Origin: Oscheius tipulae | Lineage: Eukaryota; Nematoda; Chromadorea; Rhabditida; Rhabditidae | Direction: 5' to 3' | Assembly: GCA_037178975.1 (NCBI GenBank) | Contig: JASJZH010000004.1 | Span: forward strand, 2,728,001-2,792,000 | DNA length: 64,000 nt | Shown: one piece after another, positions 33,001 to 46,200 of the stretch | How the letters are laid out: every line of letters begins with the position of its first letter | How positions within the stretch are numbered: position 1 is the stretch's first letter | Made by a program: the position numbers and the translations under genes | The notes under the pieces: generated by a model | What the model saw: the letters and a program-made list of their open reading frames with translations, nothing else | Database searches by the model: none | What the model was told of the DNA's origin: nothing

Positions 33001-35921
33001 CTTTTTTCAATGAAGGGTTGAACTGGAATGTGTCTTGGATGAAAGACTGGCTCTGTAGGGGCGGGACTTGCCTTTGTACCCCTCCAGCAGGTGGGAGGAG
33101 CTTCAAGAAGAAGGAAAGAGAGAAAGGCGGAGTTCGTCACGAGACTCACATTCCGTCCCGCCAAACTTTTTCAGCGGCGACAAGTTGAGAGGGATGGGAG
33201 CTGGCGAGATTCGAAACTTTGGGTAGGGCTTCCTCGGTTTATTCTAAAGAATGGTGCCCCAAAAACGGACACAACAGTCTCGCCATTCCTTCAGCTGACA
33301 TTCAGGACAATACACCTTCGTGAGACACCTTTCTGGTATTCAGCCTTTTCCGCCTGGCTGAAACTTCTACTTACCCAGAAAAGACACTTCGGGGAAAGAT
33401 AGGAAATGGTCAGTAGACACTCGGAAATTGGTTCACGAAACATCATTAGGAGCCAAGTCCAATTGGGAAGGGACAAAAACTGGACACTTTGGAAGTTCTT
33501 CTCTCTTCCAGCAAGGGTTCTATTCTCAAGCTTCAGCCTCGGATACCAGCAATACCAATTATCCTGGAAATGGTCGGGATTCGGATCCTATCAGCTGGCT
33601 CACACGTGCCGATTTATCTCTGTTTGTTCCTCTTTTTCTCACGCGCTTTATGACTCTTTTCTGGCCGGGTTACACTCTCCGAGAGTCGACTAACTGAGAA
33701 GCTCCCGGCGCCCACGAGTTTCGATGAGTAGAAAAACTGCAAACGTGTCTGGGACTGCAAGGCTCCTGTCCTCCATTGGACCCTTTATTTCGATATCTTT
33801 GCCGAGAACCCTTAATATCTCCTGCACAGCTGACAATTCAGCACTATCCTTCCATAGGAAAAATAAACTGTCCAGAACCACCCCATGTTCTCTCAGCTGT
33901 TCGGTACAGGAGTAAATAGTACCACGTGACCATGATGAACGATTCAACACGTGTGTTCTCTCCCGGCAACAGCGGGCAACCCCGCACCCAGATCAAAAAC
34001 AGTTGTCCCGACAGCTGATCTCTATCAGCACAAAAAGTTGTAGGCGCGAGATTGGCTGACAGCTGGACCTGCGAGCGAGCAAAACTACTGGGATCCTTGG
34101 CTATGTTTAGAAGGTTTCTAAACACACAAATAGATCGAGAGTACACGAGTTTTTGTTGTTGTTCACTTTCTTTTTCGATCATATTGGTGAGAATCAACAG
34201 GTGTTTCGATACCTCTAGAGAACAGGACTGAGGGAAGCGAAAGTCAAAAGGATCTTCAACAACGGTCTCTTGTTCAGCTCAGCAGGAGCATACGGCAGTA
34301 CATATGACTTCAAGACTTTTCCGGCAAGGATTGTAAGCTAAAGGCTACCAAAATCTTCGTAGCGAAGGCCACCCTAGAACGGTCTTTCAAGAATGCGAAG
34401 ACCTGCAAACCTGCACGGTACCCTTCCTGAACCTGGAAAACTTGGACGGTACTTGACGACTGTCCGTATACCTTATCCAACTTTTCAAATGCAGTTTCTT
34501 TATAGGAAACTTTCTATTGAGGTACTACCAAACAGCCTCTTGAGAGTTGACTCATGCCATGCTACAAGTCTTCAAAGATGCTCCCGCCTTCATGAAACTC
34601 GATCAATCTTATCCGCCCTCATGTCTTTTTTGTTCTCTGTTGCGTTCTGCTTCATGACGTCGACAGTTGTTCTCCTACGCACCGCCAGCTGTCTCCAAAA
34701 TCCGCTCTCGAACGCATGAAACATTAGAGTCAGTCGGTGTGTAAGAGCGGAGCAAAAACAGCTCCTTCGAGCTGATAACCCGGGTCTGTACAAGCTGCAC
34801 CCGAGGTCTCCAACAATGTCAGTAGCCTATCAGTTCTTTTTAGAAAAGACCCATAAAATGTTCCATCGGATTATGGAAACTTGTCGCGTGCTGTCAGTTC
34901 CCGGCATGACGAAAAAAGCAAACTGATCGCAACTGTGAACGGTTGCAGAGGCACGTGGGGATGGTCAATATTTGATTGAGATCAGCTGAGGCGTGAACAA
35001 ATCTGCTTGAAACAATGTGGAGAGTCGATCAACTCGATCAACTCTTCTGAAGTGGTTCTACGGGATTCCCTTAGGTTCTAAGTGTCTACCTGGACTTCCA
35101 GTGAATCTATAAGAGAGTTTTAGGGAAGATAGTAACGTTTTGCTACTGAAAGTTACAGAGTCAAAGCTTCTGGTCACAATCCCTTGGTTTTGGCAGTAGA
35201 CACTTTGTTCTGCAAGAACTTCTGTCTAGCGTTCCTGAAAACCTCAACTGCGCCGGAATCTTCAAATGAAACCGGGACTCTACTGGTAAAGGTTGTAGTG
35301 CTAGAGTTTGTGTAGGCATGCTTGTTGTCAGTGGCCAGAATGAGGCTCGGCTTCGATATCAAACACCTTCTCGCAATGATCAGTCTCATTCTAACAGATT
35401 TCACAGTCAGACAAATAGGAAGAGGCTTAATCGAGCGACTCCCGGAATGTTTCAGGCGCCGGACATCAAATATTTGGTGGAGAGTACACGTGCAGCAGCA
35501 GCCGGCGGTCATAAGACGATCAGCTGAGGGGACAGATGCCGTCAGTAAAAACACACACAAGTTAAAAGGGACAAGGGAACCCCTGTGGTGCATTCAGCCC
35601 TTTTGATACAGTGCTGAACTTGAATCAGAAAATATTGGACCAGAGTACTTATCAGGTGACTGATCTCCTGGCGTGTTTGTTACGATCCTCCGATTCCAAA
35701 TTGGCCTAACAACACACTGGGAGAAATGAAACGAGTCGGTCTATTCTTGTCGAAGACGTGTCAGCTGATGCGATCGGGTTCAAATGATGTTCAATTTATT
35801 GCGTGTACCTCGAGAGGGCACGGCTCATTGATACGTCAGAGGAAACAGGAACTTACTGTTGAACCAGCCTCAAAAAACATACGAGGATCGAACCCAGATC
35901 GCTCAGATTCATAATAGAGCG

Positions 35922-35971
<50 letters not shown>

Positions 35972-37330
35972 CGCGTCGCAGTGCATACGGATGGACGGAC
36001 ACCTTTGCTCTTTTGAGTAGAATAGACGACCATAGAAGGCTCGCACTGCAATAACAGGTTGATCCACCTGATAGTTAATAAACGTCCGGTCAGTCAATGG
36101 AAATTCGAAGCGTCTGAAGTCACAAAAGTTCAATCTGTTTCCGGCAAGAATAGCGTCTTTGCAACTGTTCCCAACCACCTGATAGTTTATCGAAAAGACG
36201 GAAGAGTTCTTCTGACTCATCTGTTTTGAAGAAACTCCCTCGTGATACAACATATGTCGAATCGAGGCTGGAAACAAGGAAAGAGGTGTCTAAATAATGT
36301 TCTCAAGAGTGTCTACACTCGACTTTTTTTGCGCGAATCCAGCTCAAAAGTGGCGCCGAGCCAATTGTCTTTTCCCGCGTGATGAGTACACTTTGCCTTT
36401 CAGATGACGCTTCTGCAAATAGAACTACTCGATTGGAGGTCCGATCAGCTGACCAGATCCCTTCAGTGACTGTTCGTGATTCGTCCCAAAATAGAAACGA
36501 GATGAATTGAGACTTTTTTAACGAGGGTCAGAAGCAACTGTGTATTTTGCTCAATGGGCGAACAGGCGAAAAAGGATCCGCTTGCGCATGAGGTACGAGG
36601 AGGCACATGAGTCTGAGGGGTCAGAATTGAACCAGATAGTACTGGATCGAGTCAACCCCCTTTTAACACTGAACACGACTCTTGAAATCAATTGTCTTAC
36701 CGTAGGACTGTGAAGCTGTCTCGATCTTTCGGATCTCTTATGGACATTATCCAGTGTATTGCTTCGTCTTGTCTAAGCTACTCTGCTCTCGTCTGTCGTC
36801 TCTTCTTCATCAGGGGCTTCTGCTCGACCAGGTTAGTTCCTGACGTTTTGGCAAGCTAATTACGTAAAGGGTTGCCTATTTGAAGAAAAAAAAGAGTAAG
36901 AACCAGATGTTCAATCAGAACAAAAGCCCAAGGGCACTTTGTCGAAATTGCGCCCGAGATTATTCCTAATATGACCCTCCATAGCAACCGTCGACAATGC
37001 TTCTCGTCTGCTATGCATACGCCAATTACCCGGCTTTCAAGCAACTCTCCCGTTCCTTTTTCTCTCCCATATTTACTGACCCGTAGAGACACATTCATTA
37101 CCTGCATGACTGCACTACTCCATATGTAGAGCATCGAATTTCTCTCCTCCTCCTCTCCAAATATTCGAATACAGATGACCCTTTGACCAAGTCCATGTTA
37201 TGTTTCCTGTGCTGTTTCTCCGGCTCCCGTCGCCTCTGTTTTTGTCCTCGCTCCCGTGGCAGGTGGGTCTCCCTCTCTCGCTCTAATCTCGGGAATATTC
37301 AGACAGCTGTGCGTCGTTTCCACATCCGAT
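33001..37330. other. gene-poor stretch with a TA-repeat palindrome and stray exon-like pieces
   Basis: No gene can be assembled over this 4.3 kb. Open frames occur on both strands but lack start codons, splice logic or recognisable content. Exon-like pieces on the plus strand at 36554-36592 (ATG, 13 codons, GTACGAG donor) and 36814-36831 (18 nt between TTCATCAG and GTTAGT) could be 5' exons of the next gene, though they do not join its frame without a further exon. The TA repeat at 35919-35974 is listed separately. Confidence 0.45.
35919..35974. repeat. GCGC-(TA)24-GCGC palindromic microsatellite
   Basis: Forty-eight nucleotides of uninterrupted TA (35923-35970) flanked on both sides by GCGC, making a 56-nt perfect palindrome able to extrude a cruciform. 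About 20 nt to the left, the minus strand contains GGGTTCGATCCTCG, resembling the T-arm/B-box of a tRNA, but no full cloverleaf could be built. Confidence 0.9.
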
Positions 37331-39913
37331 ATGACCATTGTCGAGGCTAGAAAGGGTTAGTTCGCTCGGAAGTCCGTATGGAGAATGGATACTTCCAGGC
37401 ACAATGGACAGCTACAGGAAACGCCTGAAACATCCACGTCGAACCCACAGTGAGCCGCCCATCAAAACGGGGAGAGTCTTCATCCGATTCTGTTCCCTGA
37501 GGGAGAAGAGACATTCCGAAAAGTGAGGACTATTTAAATGGAACAGAACGCAAGGTTTACAGGAAACAGTCAAGCCGATTCCAAGTCTCAATGGTATCCA
37601 TCCCGTCCTCCTTCGACCCCCGTCGCTCTGTCCGAAAGTCTCGACGTAAATGGCTGAGCCAAAAGAGAGAACAAGTGGTGAGTGTTTTTGTTTTCTTTCC
37701 CCGTCTAAAGAGGATCAGTCTAATTAAAGGACTTACCTGTGCCCCGGCTATCATTTCCATGGCAACAGGCCACCCGACCAGGTCTTTGACAAAGCCCATT
37801 TCCGGCTGGCGGAGATTGTACCTCCTGTTCAGTTGCCGTTTTGCATCTTTGGGGAAGTCCGTTCGAATATCCGTCCAGGATATTGCACACGTTCTACGGC
37901 TTCTGATTAAAATGTTATTCCCGCTCTCTTATGAAGGTCGTTGATTGGAGGGACAACTTGGCCTATCTATGACACCTGTTGAGCTTGAGGATCTATGACT
38001 CTTGTTCCTCAGAACCTTCTACTTTCCAAAAAACTTGAACACAGACACGTTCTCTCTTGGCTTCCTCCTCAATAATTCCCATATATACTAGCTAATTCGT
38101 CAGATGTCATGGAGACGGGCTTCCTCTTGAGAAGCAATGTTCTTATCGGCACTTTTTCAGCTCTCCGCCAGCAGTGTCAGCGACGAATCCGTTCCCTCGG
38201 AACCTAGACTCGTAAGCAGTCCTCATTTTCAATCAACTCGGAACATTCAGCACCCGGAGATGGACAGAAGTGAGGACCAGAATGGGTCACAGGAAAGAGG
38301 CTGGCTGGACGAAGATAACGTGGACACCAAAAGGTCGTTTGGTATTGAACAGTAGGAAAGTGTCAGTTACAGTCCGAGTCGAGAAGCCGTCTTGGTCAAC
38401 GGACACAGATCTAGCAGTTCCTCGTCCTTCGAACTACCGAAAGTGTTCGGGATCGAACGACTCAATCTGGAATCACCGCCAGTTCAGCAATCGGACAAAG
38501 AACAGGACGAGTGGCATCTGAAAGACAGCTACAAGCGAGATCTAGAGCAGTATGTTAACTCGGATGCACTACCGTTAGTCTTTTTGGTGATGATCTTCTG
38601 AAAGTCTATTTGCAGATCGAATCCCTGGACAGATCCCTTCGAAGACGATCGACGGTCAAGGACGGAACAGTGGATAGAGTCGATCACACCGGAAAGGGTT
38701 GATGACAGCGAGACGGATGATCTGCCCTCTCCTCCTCAAACAACGACCTCGAGTCCAGAAGAGAAGCCGAAAGAACAGAAGGACGATGACGAAGAAGAAG
38801 GAACTTTTGTAGAAATTGTGGCGGTAGATCAGGAAGACGAGCCACTACTAGAGCCGAAGACGCCTTTTGAACTGAAGGGGGTCGAGGTGAGAGACTTTCT
38901 GCCCTAACTAACCATACGTTTTGAAGGCCGAGGTAGAATTTGTCTGGGAAGAGAAGGCTGTGAAGAAAGAAGAAGCAATTCATGATGTCATCATAAAACT
39001 GAACGGCGAACCGCACAAGGTAGGAATGGTATCGGGCGATGGAACTGTTTTTCAGGCAACAATCCGCCGAATGATACCGCTTTTGGAGGCTCAAGAGAGT
39101 TTGGACGCGCCTCCGAGTGAGATATCTGTTATTTCATCGACTGTGGAGAAAGTCAGTCTGGTTAGTCGAGCTGTTTTACCCGAACCGCCATCTATTAGGT
39201 TCAGCAGAACTACCGGAACAATCTGCAGTCGGCTCTGGAACATTCTGGCGATAGTGTCTCTCTCAAAGAGGTCGAGAGATTCTGGGAGTACCAGTACAAC
39301 TCTCCGGAACAACAAAAGGTCGCCGATGAGAAGAGAAGACGCCGAGAGCTCGAGAGAATACGTGGACATACTCCGACCCTGGAACGCGTCGTCATGTATT
39401 TCTGTCGATCTGAATAAAAACTATAGGATTCAGGTATTACACTTCTGACAAGCGCCCATCTCTAATCACCATCTCGCCTTCCCCTGCCCCGAGTGTACGA
39501 TCCGTAAGCTTCTTAATGCCATCTCTCTCGAATTGAACTCATCAGAGCTCCTCGTTTTCCGACGCTTATCGACTGTTTGACAGAAGGAGTGCCACACCGT
39601 CTCCTCGGCCTCCAAGACTCTCAAGGATGTCTTTTGAGAGCGAGGAGCTGAACATGTCAATGGAGAAGGACAATCTGGCCGAGGAGATCACCATCGAGGT
39701 TTGTTCTGTTTCTAAAGACGGAAATTAATAGTTTAGGTGCCTCACCTGACAGTCCCAGTGAATACTGACACGAGTTTCTTCCATCTGGACGCCAACAGCT
39801 CTGACGAGGAAGACGCAGGAGGACTCGTCGAAATCCCCTCAGGTATGTTTTCAATTGCAGCTGAAAGGCCTGACTCTGACGTACTCTTGACTGCTATCAA
39901 CACAGTAATCTGA
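37331..39913 (+). CDS. unrecognised Ser/Glu-rich disordered protein
   Basis: About thirteen exons join in phase from ATG 37331 (MTIVEARKGTMDSYRKRLKH, after ATATTCAG) to a TGA at 39911-39913. The N-terminus is strongly basic (RRSVRKSRRKWLSQKREQ). The middle is Ser- and acid-rich (DEWHLKDSYKRDLEQYV, then an EEKPKEQKDDDEEEG run). A folded-looking block follows, with LQSALEHSGDSVSLKEVERF and WEYQYNSPEQQKVADEKRRR. The C-terminal part has SP/TP sites (ISPSPAPSVRS, TPSPRPPRLSRM) and ends LLTAINTVI. There is no signal peptide or membrane helix. I do not recognise the family; a cytoskeletal or signalling scaffold is a guess. The last exon reads through a possible GTATGT donor, so a longer isoform is possible. 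The 37688-38159 intron contains an antisense exon-like stretch. Confidence 0.65.
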
Positions 39914-40481
39914 AAAGTTACTGTAGCTTAGCCCTCAACCGGTGAGCCTAATCCCGGAAGAGCGTCAGCAGAAGCTCGAAATATCTCTAGGCTTTGACGT
40001 TGGCCGATCGGCTAATCTGTTGTCTCGGACAGACAACAGAGCTACAAGACGGTGAAAAATAGCCTGTTAATGATGGGAATGGTTATGTGGAAATCAGTTG
40101 ACCTTAGTCACTACAGGTCTGTAGCATAGAACTGCAGTCCTTTCAAAACTTATAAGAAAAGCAATATTGCTCGTAGCTAACTTCACTACTAACAGGTTCA
40201 AAAACACATCGTACAGAAGAAAACTGTTTATGTTTGGTGACTAAGAAATGGGACAACTGCCTTTGTTTAGTAGCTCGTTTTGATCACGTCGAGCTGATTC
40301 TGAACAAAAAGGGACGCAAAACCCTCCAAATGGGCCCTGTTACTGAGCTTCTGAACTTATTGGATGCTGTAAAGTAACGGTTTCTTCCAGTTTTGGTGAA
40401 AGGTCCGACATTGACGTGATCCTTCTTATGTGTTCAGTTATTGCGTAAACCGCTTACGAGTGAGTATTTCAGAATCTGACC
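39914..40481 (+). other. gap between two collinear unrecognised genes
   Basis: The 568 nt contain no clear exon. A GAGTATTTCAG ending at about 40471 precedes the next ATG by 10 nt and is a likely trans-splice acceptor, so the two genes may be transcribed together or the second may have its own promoter here. Confidence 0.45.
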
Positions 40482-42105
40482 ATGGCTCTCTGGCAAGCTA
40501 AGTATAAGACTGCTCGTTACTATAATAGTACAACGAAGCAAACAAAGCACGTCATTGCAGGCAAGACATCTCCCGTTCGACGTCTTTTCGTGTCTTCGCC
40601 ACACCCTCGATTGCGCGTTTCTCGCGGCACCTCAACTGAAGATCTTAGCTTATCCGTTGGGCGGATGACGGATCCAGAAAAGCAGTTTCATTCGACTCTC
40701 ACTCAAACAGACGAATCCATGGCAGATAGTCGTGGAGTACGCTTCTTGATGATCGACCCTTCCGCTCCCAAGTCCACTTCGTGAGTAATTCTTGTTGGGA
40801 CCATTCAAATTTTGTGTTTTACCAACTAGTTCTTGCCTTTTCAAGCGTTGCAAACTTTTTGAGATCGTTCCACCTTGGGAGCTGCCCTTTCGAGAATTCT
40901 TAGGAATTTCAGCTTGAAGTAACTTGACCATACATATTCAGTACCCCTATGTTTTCGAAAAACAAGTGCTCCTTGGATTTCACAATGTCGAATTTCGAAC
41001 AAAATTAAGTCGAATTAGCCCAGAAAGACCACAATCATGTATTTATAGTGACCCATTTTCAAATTTGATTTATCTACTTTCAGCCCGTCGGACATGTCGA
41101 GCACCTCACTCGAAGACTGTCTTGCTTCGGACCTCCGTCCAAGCAGTTCCTCTCCCTCCAAATCCGTACACTTCGCTCACAAAGTAAACCATTTTGAGAA
41201 GATTTAGTTTCGCTCTAGGAGACGCAAGCTTACATCATAAGAATTGGTATACACTGATTCAGTAAAGAAGTTTTTCCAGATTGATGACGACATCGATCAT
41301 CTGCCTAAACATAAGCACAATCCTCTTTTCCGCAGTCCCAAGCCTATTTTGAAGCGGATTGACACGGGAACTGCAGAGTTAGTTGGCTTTCTGAGCTGGG
41401 AAAAATGAGGACTTTCAGGTTCAAAAAAGTTATGGAACTGGCCGCTGACCGTCTTTACAAAGACATCAGAATGTTGGTTGAGGAACGGGACCGGTGTCTT
41501 CACGCCTTGGAGATACTCCCTTCTGAGAACAAAGATCTCAGTGTGGAGACTGCTGCCTACCAGACGAGCTATCGGGACAAACTGACTGAAAACAAGGGAG
41601 TTCTGGATGCTAAGATTGACCATTTCTGGAATCGAATGAAGGACATGCCTCTCACCGAGACACAGGTAAGATTGATCACGAGATGAGAATAAGGGAATTG
41701 TTTCAGTCCGCTTTTGTCTACGGGGTCGAGGATTCGAAAGCTCTGACTTTCAACATGAAAAGGAAGGTCATCCCGGCCAGATTTATCTCTGGCCAATGCC
41801 ACAATGTGAGTTGGTCTTCACCGGAAACAATGTTTGACTTTTTAAAAAAAAAATACAAAAAGTGTCATAAACCATAAGTTTTAGATTACTCGTCGTAGCG
41901 GAAAGACCAATCTAGAAATGGCCTCGGACTACGCAAGGAAACTGGCCGATATGAGGAAGGCAATGATCCGAAGAGATTCCGACATTGTCCAAGACGACGA
42001 AAAGTGAGTTTAAGAACAAGAGATCCACTAAAAGTTATGTTCAGAAGTGTTGAGGAGATCTTGAAGCGTGTCAGTGCCTCGTTGGCCAGTCTCAAGTCAG
42101 CATAG
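40482..42105 (+). CDS. unrecognised coiled-coil protein with a PP1-docking-like motif
   Basis: Six or seven exons in phase. The N-terminal 140 residues are disordered and basic (MALWQAKYKTARYY, KTSPVRRLF, SPHPRLRVSRGTSTEDLSLS). A Ser-rich linker includes SPSKSVHFAHK, where KSVHF fits the [RK]x0-1VxF docking motif of protein phosphatase 1, followed by LFRSPKPILKRID. The C-terminal half is helical: MELAADRLYKDIRMLVEERD, AYQTSYRDKLTENKGVLDAK, MASDYARKLADMRKAMIRRD and SVEEILKRVSASLASLKSA. The stop TAG is 42103-42105, with an AATAAA near 42248. The layout (disordered PP1-binding N-terminus, helical C-terminus) recalls kinetochore or spindle proteins, but no family match is claimed. Confidence 0.68.
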
Positions 42106-43211
42106 GTCTCTGTGAGATCTCACTTAATCTGTCCTATACTCTGTCCTATTGTATATGACCAGTTTCACGTTCTCGTGAAACATTTCCGCTCTTTGCCCCG
42201 TATCAAACTTCACCTCCAACGGGTCTACCAGCTGTAATATTCAGAAACAATAAAAAGTTTATTTTTTATTTCAAAGGCCCCTGATTGTTATGAGGGAGGA
42301 AACTGTGCCACCAACCTACAATTTGTCCAGTCTTTGGGTGCTTCATATGTTAATCTACCCTGGAAGAACCAGACTTCATCTCTACTATCTAAAGCGCGAT
42401 GACTTCTGTAATGGGCTCTGTATGTTTGTTTGTTTGTCTATCCACGAAACAAAAGCGTGCTTGTTAGAAATAGACAAATGTGATTACCATCTGTACTTCC
42501 ATGTCCTTCGGAACTCCGAAATGGTTGTAAACCGGCAGAAGTATGTATGAGTGGAGAACTCTCAACGGTTAGGGAGATGTGACAATAAGAGCCTTAGAGG
42601 ACTTCTTGTGGTGAAAGAGGTTCAGGATACAGCACTGGATGGATGATGACTCCTGGAAATATCCTGTAGAAACGAGGAAGCGATAGTTCTCCACAGGAGA
42701 CAGAAGCCGATGGTTGAGAGAACAAACCAGATGTCCTAATAGTGGTGGGAGCTGATGGTCGAGAGACCAGTTGCACTTTTTACTTTTGCCTATCTAATTT
42801 ATGCTCTACCCGTTCCATAAATCTCGTCCTCTTCCTTGCCCGGAGCACACCAGTGACTGATCATTCGTCCTCTCTCAACCCGTTTCGATGTGAGATCATC
42901 TGCGGAATGTGTCCCGAGAGGCTTGATCGCGAGAAATCTCATAAAGTTCCCACGATTCATGTCTTTATTATTGGCGTAAAAGATAGTTCTAAACGCGACA
43001 AAAGTAGAACTGAAAAACGCGAAACCGAGGGCTATAAATTCTCGCCGCGGCGATTCCCGCTAGCCGCGATTCATTCCATTCCTACTAGTCAAAACAAGCG
43101 ATTCTTTGATTTATAGTTTCTTTCGAATTTGTCCATGCAATTAGAAAAAGTTAGTTGATAGAAAACTCATAAAGGAGACACTTGGAACTACTGGACGGAC
43201 AATCAGAAGAG
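42106..43211. other. intergenic region 5' of the formin
   Basis: Contains the AATAAA of the preceding gene near 42248. An open frame ending at 43116 has no ATG-supported or spliced structure. A TATA element near 43033 is listed separately. No RNA gene was recognised. Confidence 0.45.
43031..43040 (+). promoter_or_regulatory. candidate TATA box of the formin gene
   Basis: GCTATAAATT lies about 180 nt upstream of the formin start codon and is followed by a short G/C-rich patch. Position and sequence fit a core promoter; there is no direct proof of use. Confidence 0.35.
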
Positions 43212-46200
43212 ATGGCTCGCAAAGGAAAGAAGAGAAATGAAAGCAACGGAGTCAAGAATCCCATCCGAGACGCACCGCCCCTTCGTCGCACTGGAAGTAC
43301 GTTTCTTCCCTCCTTTTCCCTGAATGAGTAGAATGTCTCTGTCTCTAGGTAGGCTACTCTAAAAAAAACAGTCCCCTTTCACTAAGCTGAACATACTCAT
43401 TACGGGGTCAGTAAAGTTTGCTCAACTGAAAATTTCGGACCTCATGACTGTCTCCTTCACTCTGACTGTTTGGCTACCTAAAACGCTGCCCATTTTGGTC
43501 TCCTCTATTTGGCTCTAATTAAAGACGTTCTAGCATCAGCTCTATCCCAATCACTGTCCCGTAGCTTTTTGACGAGAAGAAACAATTTCTCCTCTCATTG
43601 CCGTGCGTACACACTGACTCAGATTGACTGACCTTTTGCGTCTCTTCACCTTTCTCCCTCTTTCACCAACTCTTAGCAATCAAAAGTCTCGTTCTTTTAC
43701 GGCTCTTCCCTGTTCTCCAAATTGTTTTTGACTGTTAGTCACTACAAAGGCGGCTTCCTGTCTGAATTCGATAAGAGACCCTCTCTTTGCAAAAGAATGG
43801 CGAAAGACTCAGCTGTTCAGCCGCCGTGGGAATCCAGCCGCGCCCTGATATATTTCTAGAACTGTCTCTCTTCTTGATGTAAGCTCTGTTATTCGCATTT
43901 CGAGTCTCGTGCTCTTTTCCCATTGATTTCCAATCCACTAACTGTCCCCATTTTCAGCTATCCGCGCCTTTTTCCAACGTGCCAGAGAAGTTGTGGGTCT
44001 GAGGAAATCCGATCCCAAGATGGACGATACACAGGTCAGTTCTCTCTTTTTCTAGAAGTTCATAGAATGTTGAAAAGTGGCCACTAAGCCTGTTATCTTT
44101 TGACACCTCTCGTATAAAAAAGGGAACAATCAATGTTCTGGTTCCAGTCGTCGTCCTCGGTCTACAACACGGCCACGGAACGGACCCCGGCTGCCGATGT
44201 CTGTCTCTCGGACCCTGTCGCTGTGTCTCCGACCGGACTCACTCGTTCCGCCAAAAAGAGGGAGAAGCTGCGTCGTCATGGAATGATTAAGCTACAAGGA
44301 ATCGAGGAACTCTCCGTCTTGGCCAAAACTGTGACGGATGTCGGAAAAACGGACGAGGAACGTGTCGAAGCGGCCGAAAAAATCAACACGCTGATAGAGG
44401 AGACTGTTGACTACGTGGAAAGGATGCTGATGAGGAAGATGCTGAGCAATTGGGGTTTTCCGATCACGAGCAGCTGTTTGGAGGAACAGATGAAGCGTCT
44501 GACTGATGGAGAAGGGGACGATCAACTGAGCGATGAGAATGGCAATTCTATGCTTATCTGGCTCGTAGATGTGGCCAAGAGTCAGCGAAGCAGTCGTCAT
44601 TTTGGTCCCGTGATGCGTCAACTGGCCTTAGCTACCGAAAAACAGCTCATGGAAGTAGAGGAATTGCTAAATCGTCTACAGTCGAGTCTGACCCCGTCCG
44701 ATCCGGAGCACCAGTCGACCAGGACTGCTCTCTCGACTCCGATGAAGTCTCAGACCTACAGCATGACCATTCGAAGTCCCGCCACGGCTGTGTCCTTCTC
44801 TTCCCCTCGTATCTCGCCAATCAGCTGTGCTGCACCACTGCCTCCTATTGCTGCTCCTCCTGTTCCTGCTCCCCCGCCATCTGTTGCCAAACCACCTCCA
44901 CCTCCCCCTCCGCCGCCGCCGCCTCCTTCGTTCCTGAAGAAGGGATTCTGTCAGCAGAAGGAAGAGCCGGACACGTGGTCCAAATCGTGTAGGACTGTCT
45001 CTCTTCGTCTCTCCAAGCACAGATCGGCCATTCCATTCAACTTTCTCGACAAGAAGACTCAAGACGAGACCGTCTTCACGGGAGTCAATCTCAAGGAGCT
45101 GTCCGCCATGGATCAGGAAATACTCCAGAAACTGTTTAGTGAGAATGAGCCGCCGTCGAGAAGGTCTGCTGTGCACCTGGAACTGCCATCGATCCCTTCC
45201 ACTGCCACAGGACCGAGACTGGATCCGGCTCGCGAGCGTCTTCTAGGCATCACGATGGTCCGCTTCAGAAAGCTCGAGCCGAAGCAAATTGTCGACCAGA
45301 TGATGGCCGGTGAGATGGATCAGGACGACATGGATCAGCTGATGAGAGCCTGGCCCACGGAGGAGGAGCTGCGTCGATTCGGCAAGTTGTGCAAGGAGGA
45401 ATTGTCGAATAAGAGCGTCCAACTGGTCTGGGAGATTGCCAATCGAGAGGGTCTGAACGAGCGTATCGAGATGACAAAGGCCAAGATGTCTCAGGAGGAA
45501 CAGATGGTCGAGATCAAACAGAATCTGAACTCCTGGAAGGAGGCGATGACTGTCCTTCGAAACAGCTTGATCCAGAAGGTCATGAAGAAACTGCTCGTCT
45601 GGAGCAACTTTCTCAACCAGGTTTGTTCTTTTCTGATTCTGAATATGGAGCAAATGTTCAGGGAAGCAACTTGAGACAGTTGACGGAGATCAGTATTCGC
45701 GACGTGGCCGAGATTCTGAAGCAGAAGAGTCCGAAGGACATGAAGACGACTCTCGGTCAGCTGGCTGTCCGGACTCTCGATCTGCAGTACGACGAGCTGC
45801 AGAAGATCAACACGTGTCTTCTGGATCAGATGCCGGCGCTCTCACAGCTCCAAAAGGATCTCGAACAGCTGGAGAAGGCTGTCACAACTACTGGTGAACA
45901 TTGCAGAGCCAATGCCAATCTCATGAGTCATTTTGGCGCCGCGATTGAGCAGAGAAAGAAGGCCGTCAAAGAGCTGAAGACTGTTCTCCAGGAGATCGAG
46001 AAGATGGGCGAGGAGACGAAGAAGTTCTTCTGTGAGGAGGCAAAGACGTCGCTGGATGAGCTCGTGGCTCAGCAGAAGAAGGCGGTCACGATTCTGATCA
46101 CGGCCTGGAAGATGGAAGAGGAGGCCAAGGCAGCTGCTGGACGCAAGCAACGTTCGGCCTCGATGATCAACCTCGTGTCCAGAGAGCCCTCCTTCCAGCG

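Noticed and set aside
33428-33697. Open frame ending LFWPGYTLRESTN, aromatic-rich
   Set aside because: The nominal start is TTG, not ATG, and no upstream exon joins it cleanly. The composition is suggestive but not enough for a gene call.
34393-34719. 108-codon plus-strand frame with a hydrophobic stretch
   Set aside because: No splice context, no acceptor before the start and an equally open opposite strand.
35174-35606. Overlapping open frames on both strands, one with a signal-like stretch
   Set aside because: Both strands are open for similar lengths, no splice sites or conservation support either, and the area is gene-poor.
35850-35915. tRNA-like GGGTTCGATCCTCG on the minus strand
   Set aside because: The T-arm does not pair well and no anticodon or acceptor stem could be folded.
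37322-37526. Independent short gene starting at the in-frame ATG inside the exon
   Set aside because: It joins in phase to upstream MTIVEARKG and to downstream exons, so it is part of the larger gene.
42742-43116. 124-codon plus-strand frame before the formin
   Set aside because: It has no ATG at the nominal start and runs through the formin core promoter with its TATA element.
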